From the NCBI GenBank assembly GCA_937915835.1, contig CALGHA010000005.1, positions 1 to 10,421 on the forward strand: DNA of 10,421 nucleotides, read 5' to 3'. This stretch comes from an uncultured Fretibacterium sp. Lineage in GTDB: Bacteria > Synergistota > Synergistia > Synergistales > Aminobacteriaceae. Under the pieces are notes generated by a model, which had not been told where the DNA came from, searched no databases, and saw only the letters and a program-made list of their open reading frames with translations. Position 1 is the first letter of the stretch, and each line of letters opens with the position of its first letter. The position numbers and the translations under genes are program-made. Of this stretch, positions 7,777 to 10,421 are shown in pieces.

Positions 7777-8850
7777 CTATATTCCGAGTAAACGGTAATA
7801 CCATTTTGACATTTTCGCGGCCTGAACTTTTACGTCAAAGCCGTGTTCTCGTGCTTCATTGCTCATGTCTCGTCTCACATGATTTTCGCAGAGCTTTAAT
7901 GCTTCGTCAGCCCATTCATGCGCGGATTTCTTGAGAGATACAGCACGGAAATTTTTACATACATTCGCTTCTTCTGGAAGTTCTGTTGAGCATATAGTCG
8001 GAAGTCCGGCAACTTGAGCCTCAACCGCAACAATCCCTAATCCTTCGTAAAAACTTGGGAAAATGAACACGTCCATAGCCTGATAATATTTTTCCAGATT
8101 ATTAACGCTTCCGAGAAAAATTACGCTGTCATTAAGTCCCAAGTCCATAACTTTACGCGCAATCTCGTCCATCAATGGCCCGTCGCCAGCCAGAAGAAGC
8201 ACAGCATCACTTCTCATTCTGTGAATTTCGGCGAAAATGTCAATCAAGAATTTATGATTTTTCTGATTAGCGAATCTTCCGGCATGACCGACGACGAATT
8301 TATCATTTAGCTTAAGATACTCTCGCATTTCATTACGTACAGCCTCGTTATAAGCGAAACGTTCAAGCTCAATAGCATTCGGCCAGATTAAGACGCGTCC
8401 GGAGTTCATTGCACGTTTACCGAACAGCCATTGCCCGGCCAATTTTGAGCATGCGCAGTATTCGGTTGCGAAAGTTTTCGAGAATAAGCGTAAAGTGTAT
8501 TTCATGACGTTCCGGAGAAATTCGCCCTGTCCTGCTGTGCTTTGACTGAGAGCAACTCGAACGGGAATTCCGGCTTTCCATGCGGCAAAAAGGGGAAAAA
8601 CTGATAGAGAGTTTATGTGCGAGAACACGAGAGGGTAATGATTTTGCGTGAAAATTTTGTGAAGAGCTTTCTGGTAAGCAAATTGCTTTTGATACGGAGG
8701 GATTACGATAATTCTTCCGCCGGATTTTGTCATTTGTTTTTCTGGAACGTGCACGGAATCTTCATCGATGATAAAATCATACTGTATTTTTGACTTGTCG
8801 ATATATTTATAGTAACCGAGTAAAGCAGACTCAACTCCACCGTTGCGCAT
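7777..8850 (-). CDS. Glycosyltransferase family 4 (GT-B fold); true 5' end out of frame
   Basis: The in-frame part from the first ATG encodes 357 residues of a GT4-type sugar transferase, which moves a sugar from a nucleotide donor to a growing surface glycan in the cytoplasm. The C-terminal donor-binding half is intact: GRFANQKNH (191-199), LLLAGDGP (218-225) and PSFYEGLGIVAVEAQVAGLP (265-284) with the E-x7-E pair Glu269/Glu277. The N-terminal half contains NGGVES (3-8) and YDFIIDEDS. Relatives begin with a strand such as VRIAHIIGKM directly before NGGVE; here exactly those residues are encoded just upstream (8848-8877) in the same frame, but no ATG, GTG or TTG precedes them before a TAA at 8926-8928. 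An ATG with a plausible ribosome site and promoter exists at 8922-8924 in another frame. One extra base, or one extra 7-base repeat unit, would join them into a protein of about 382-384 residues. This may be phase variation, a sequence error or a broken gene. Confidence 0.88.
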   Translation of the reverse strand: MRNGGVESALLGYYKYIDKSKIQYDFIIDEDSVHVPEKQMTKSGGRIIVIPPYQKQFAYQKALHKIFTQNHYPLVFSHINSLSVFPLFAAWKAGIPVRVALSQSTAGQGEFLRNVMKYTLRLFSKTFATEYCACSKLAGQWLFGKRAMNSGRVLIWPNAIELERFAYNEAVRNEMREYLKLNDKFVVGHAGRFANQKNHKFLIDIFAEIHRMRSDAVLLLAGDGPLMDEIARKVMDLGLNDSVIFLGSVNNLEKYYQAMDVFIFPSFYEGLGIVAVEAQVAGLPTICSTELPEEANVCKNFRAVSLKKSAHEWADEALKLCENHVRRDMSNEAREHGFDVKVQAAKMSKWYYRLLGI

Positions 8851-8924
8851 TTTACCGATTATGTGAGCAATTCTGACTGGGAAATTTTTGTGAAAATCAT
8901 TAGGTTGCTTGTTGCTTGTTGCAT
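8851..8924 (-). other. 5' coding segment of the family-4 glycosyltransferase, separated by a frameshift
   Basis: On the minus strand, ATG at 8924-8922 opens a frame that reads MQQATSNLMIFTKISQ and stops at a TAA soon after. The frame continuous with the glycosyltransferase instead reads NKQPNDFHKNFPVRIAHI into the first annotated Met. The crossover must lie between the 7-base repeat (8903-8922) and about 8881; the only homopolymer there is the A5-T3 run (minus strand) at 8882-8889. Confidence 0.6.
8904..8922 (-). repeat. Tandem heptanucleotide repeat at the glycosyltransferase start codon
   Basis: On the minus strand GCAACAA occurs twice and is followed by a partial third unit GCAAC, beginning at the G of the ATG at 8922. 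Because 7 is not a multiple of 3, gain or loss of a unit changes the reading frame. Gain of one unit, or loss of two, puts the ATG in frame with the glycosyltransferase. Confidence 0.75.
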
Positions 8925-8937
8925 TTTAGCGAGTTTT

Positions 8938-8942
8938 CCTCC
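8938..8942 (-). promoter_or_regulatory. Candidate ribosome binding site for the glycosyltransferase
   Basis: GGAGG on the minus strand, 13 bases before the ATG at 8924. The spacing is longer than ideal, but this is the only good site upstream of the gene and it lies between the promoter and the ATG. No such site exists before the annotated in-frame ATG at 8850. Confidence 0.5.
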
Positions 8943-8963
8943 GTGTGTCAATATAGATTTTGC

Positions 8964-8974
8964 TGATTATAACA
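8964..8974 (-). promoter_or_regulatory. Extended -10 promoter for the family-4 glycosyltransferase
   Basis: The minus strand reads TGTTATAATCA, a perfect TATAAT with TGn in front. It lies about 40 bases upstream of the ATG at 8924 and is identical over eleven bases to the element before the Wzz gene. No strong -35 hexamer was found. Confidence 0.55.
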
Positions 8975-9138
8975 CACGCTTAATTTTATTCCATGTAACG
9001 AAAGAATTTTTTGCGAAGAAAGCTCCGGACGAGCTGATTACACTTTTTACACTATGATGAAATCTTTTTATTTTTCTGACAAGATTAATATTCATAATAC
9101 ATAAATACTTTCACGCATTTAATTTTATGAGATACATC

Positions 9139-9165
9139 CATGCTATAATTCAAAAATCGTATTTT
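9139..9165 (+). promoter_or_regulatory. Extended -10 promoter block for the 9187 glycosyltransferase (repeat copy 1)
   Basis: TGCTATAAT at 9141-9149 is a perfect extended -10 element. The 27 bases from 9139 recur at 10343-10369 with two mismatches, covering the -10, the expected start point near 9156 and the first transcribed bases. The leader to the TTG start would be about 30 bases. Confidence 0.6.
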
Positions 9166-9173
9166 TAGGTATT

Positions 9174-9180
9174 AAGGAGG
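9174..9180 (+). promoter_or_regulatory. Strong Shine-Dalgarno site deciding a TTG start
   Basis: AAGGAGG lies 6 bases before TTG at 9187 and 9 bases before a second TTG at 9190. The first ATG, at 9202, is 21 bases away and too distant, so translation most likely begins at one of the two TTG codons. Confidence 0.8.
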
Positions 9181-9186
9181 TTATTT

Positions 9187-10191
9187 TTGTTGATCAAGTT
9201 TATGAAAAAATTGCTAAGGAATAACGCAAGGATTTATATTTTTGCCCGACATATTTTAAACATTATTAGATATTCCGGAGAAAGCAGCAAGTTAGTCTAT
9301 ACATGCCGCGATTACATCAAGGGCGGTAATATTAAAGGTAATGCTATTCGTACAATTTTGAAGATTTTAGTAACACCTTATTGTATCCTAAAATATTTTC
9401 ATATACGAAATGTTCCAGGCCGTGAGGGTCTTGCATTAGTCTTAATCGCCAAAAATGAGGCTCCTTATATTGAAGAATGGATAAATTATCATCATAAAAA
9501 TGGAGTATCACACTTCATAATTTTCGACAATGACAGCACGGATAATTTCCACGAAGTCCTGAAGCCTTATATTGAGTCCGGTTTAGTCTCTTATCATGAA
9601 ATTCACGGGAGAGCTAGACAGTTTGACGCTTACACTAAGGCAATTGTTAACTACGGAGATAAATTCAAGTATATGGGCTTCATTGACGCGGATGAATTTT
9701 TACTGCTTCGTAAGTCTGCAGGTGATATTAATCTTTATGAATTTATCGATAACTTTATGAAAGAACATCCTAAGGCCGGAGGCATAATAGTAAACTGGTG
9801 TATATTCGGCTCAAGCGGATACGAAACAAAGCCTGAAGGGGGGCTGCTTGAGAATTTCATAATGCGAGCAAAAGATGATTGTGAAATTCATCGTTCTTTT
9901 AAAACAATATGTGATCCGGTCAAAGCAATTTGTTTCAGACACGTACATTATCCCTTATATAGAATAGGATATCAAGAACTTTACGAAAATGGAAATTTGT
10001 CAAACCCTGTATATCCAGAAATTCATTTTGATAAAATACGTTTAAATCATTACATTACAAAATCTCATCAGGAATACATAAGAAGAGTACAGAAAGGTCC
10101 AACCCCCGACGGTTTTGGCCCTAAACAAAATCGTTTTGACTTACTTGATCGTAATGAAATCAAGGACACAGAAATACTCTTGCGCGTCTAG
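9187..10191 (+). CDS. Glycosyltransferase, Glyco_tranf_2_4/GT92-like (GT-A fold)
   Basis: A 334-residue protein of the Glyco_tranf_2_4 group, related to GT2 and GT92 enzymes that add sugars to surface glycans. After a basic N-terminal segment with weakly hydrophobic stretches (up to about 75), the catalytic domain starts with LVLIAKNEAPYIEEWINYHH (84-103), then IIFDNDSTD (111-119), and the metal-binding DxD in GFIDADEFLLL (Asp167 and Asp169). The C-terminal half has conserved-looking RHVHYP (251-256) and RLNHYITKSHQEY (285-297), the usual acceptor-side motif of this group. There is no obvious membrane helix, so it is probably cytoplasmic or membrane-associated. The start is TTG, chosen because of the AAGGAGG site. 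It is divergent from the family-4 glycosyltransferase. By eye its codons are more AT-rich than those of cstA or PAP2, which is common for surface-glycan genes gained by transfer. The sugar and acceptor are unknown. Confidence 0.88.
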   Translation: MLIKFMKKLLRNNARIYIFARHILNIIRYSGESSKLVYTCRDYIKGGNIKGNAIRTILKILVTPYCILKYFHIRNVPGREGLALVLIAKNEAPYIEEWINYHHKNGVSHFIIFDNDSTDNFHEVLKPYIESGLVSYHEIHGRARQFDAYTKAIVNYGDKFKYMGFIDADEFLLLRKSAGDINLYEFIDNFMKEHPKAGGIIVNWCIFGSSGYETKPEGGLLENFIMRAKDDCEIHRSFKTICDPVKAICFRHVHYPLYRIGYQELYENGNLSNPVYPEIHFDKIRLNHYITKSHQEYIRRVQKGPTPDGFGPKQNRFDLLDRNEIKDTEILLRV

Positions 10192-10342
10192 GTTTTAAGA
10201 GCGGGCGGGGGAGTGGCCGACCTGAAATGGCAGCCTTTTACCGGTAAGATGCGGTTTACTATGCGGTGATGATTAGAATACAGATTTTCGCTCAGCCTCA
10301 AAGTATCATGTTTACGGCTAAACATACAGCTTTTAACTCATT
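10192..10342 (+). other. Intergenic segment with a GC-rich patch, no gene recognised
   Basis: Immediately after the glycosyltransferase stop there is a G-rich patch (10200-10220) unlike the AT-rich surroundings, then the perfect 10-base palindrome TTACCGGTAA at 10238-10247 and a direct repeat of ATGCGGT (10249 and 10261). The frame of the preceding gene stays open past its stop for 25 codons to a TGA at 10267-10269. No tRNA, known riboswitch or T-tailed terminator was recognised. Confidence 0.4.
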
Positions 10343-10369
10343 CATGCTATAATTCAGCAATCGTATTTT
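10343..10369 (+). promoter_or_regulatory. Second copy of the extended -10 promoter block
   Basis: Matches 9139-9165 at 25 of 27 bases, including TGCTATAAT at 10345-10353. It probably drives a gene that starts beyond the window. The last bases of the window (10392-10415) repeat parts of it (TCATTC and AATTCAGC) in weaker form. Confidence 0.55.
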
Positions 10370-10421
10370 CACGCATGAAGAAGGCATTAAATCATTCTAT
10401 GAGCCTTAATTCAGCGAAGGA

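Noticed and set aside
8863..9057. Plus-strand 64-codon open frame between the two glycosyltransferase genes
   Set aside because: It overlaps the out-of-frame 5' end, repeat and promoter of the minus-strand glycosyltransferase, has no ribosome site and resembles no protein family.
10200..10270. Possible tRNA or known riboswitch in the GC-rich patch
   Set aside because: No T-loop consensus, no cloverleaf pairing and no recognised riboswitch core could be drawn.
10375..10421. ATG at 10375 opening a frame to the window end (MKKALNHSMSLNSAK)
   Set aside because: There is no Shine-Dalgarno site before it and only 15 codons are visible; the repeat-like bases near 10392-10415 suggest it is still leader DNA of a gene beyond the window.
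1..10421. CRISPR array, prophage or insertion sequence
   Set aside because: No regularly spaced repeats, integrase, transposase or terminal inverted repeats were seen anywhere in the window.

Overview
The window reads as ordinary chromosomal DNA of an anaerobic, Gram-negative-type bacterium with moderately AT-rich DNA. The evidence is a Wzz-type polysaccharide chain-length protein, a class A penicillin-binding protein, a short CstA transporter, an aspartate/glutamate-type racemase and strong Shine-Dalgarno sites. A gut or rumen lineage such as Synergistota would fit, but that placement is an impression and no marker gene here proves it.

Layout. Positions 1-2817 (+) hold a co-directional run: the 3' end of a class A penicillin-binding protein gene, a DedA-family membrane protein and a ComM/YifB-type AAA+ ATPase, the last two overlapping by 4 bases. 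This run converges on a minus-strand pair (2860-4815) of a racemase followed by a Wzz-like protein, which appears to have its own extended -10 promoter in the 37-base gap. A divergent promoter region (4816-4914) leads to a plus-strand unit (4915-6708) of a CstA-family transporter and a 71-residue heavy-metal-associated (HMA) protein, closed by a clear Rho-independent terminator. A stand-alone PAP2 phosphatase gene (6785-7726) follows, with a terminator that may act in both directions. The right end is surface-glycan territory: a family-4 glycosyltransferase on the minus strand (7777-8850, really reaching about 8924), a divergent intergenic region, and a Glyco_tranf_2_4/GT92-like glycosyltransferase on the plus strand (9187-10191). 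The last 230 bases hold no convincing gene but carry a second copy of the promoter block that precedes the 9187 gene.

Functional theme. PBP, DedA, PAP2, Wzz and the two glycosyltransferases all concern the cell envelope. PAP2 and DedA proteins often act in recycling polyprenyl or lipid phosphate carriers, Wzz sets polymer length, and the glycosyltransferases build the sugar chain. The racemase could feed D-amino acids to peptidoglycan, though that is inference.

Most interesting point. The family-4 glycosyltransferase gene appears to be out of frame at its 5' end. The expected N-terminal strand (VRIAHIIGKM) is encoded upstream of the first in-frame ATG, while the promoter, Shine-Dalgarno site and ATG lie in another frame. 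A tandem 7-base repeat sits on that ATG, and one additional unit would join everything into one reading frame. This is what a phase-variable surface glycosyltransferase switched OFF would look like, although a sequencing error or a decaying gene must be excluded.
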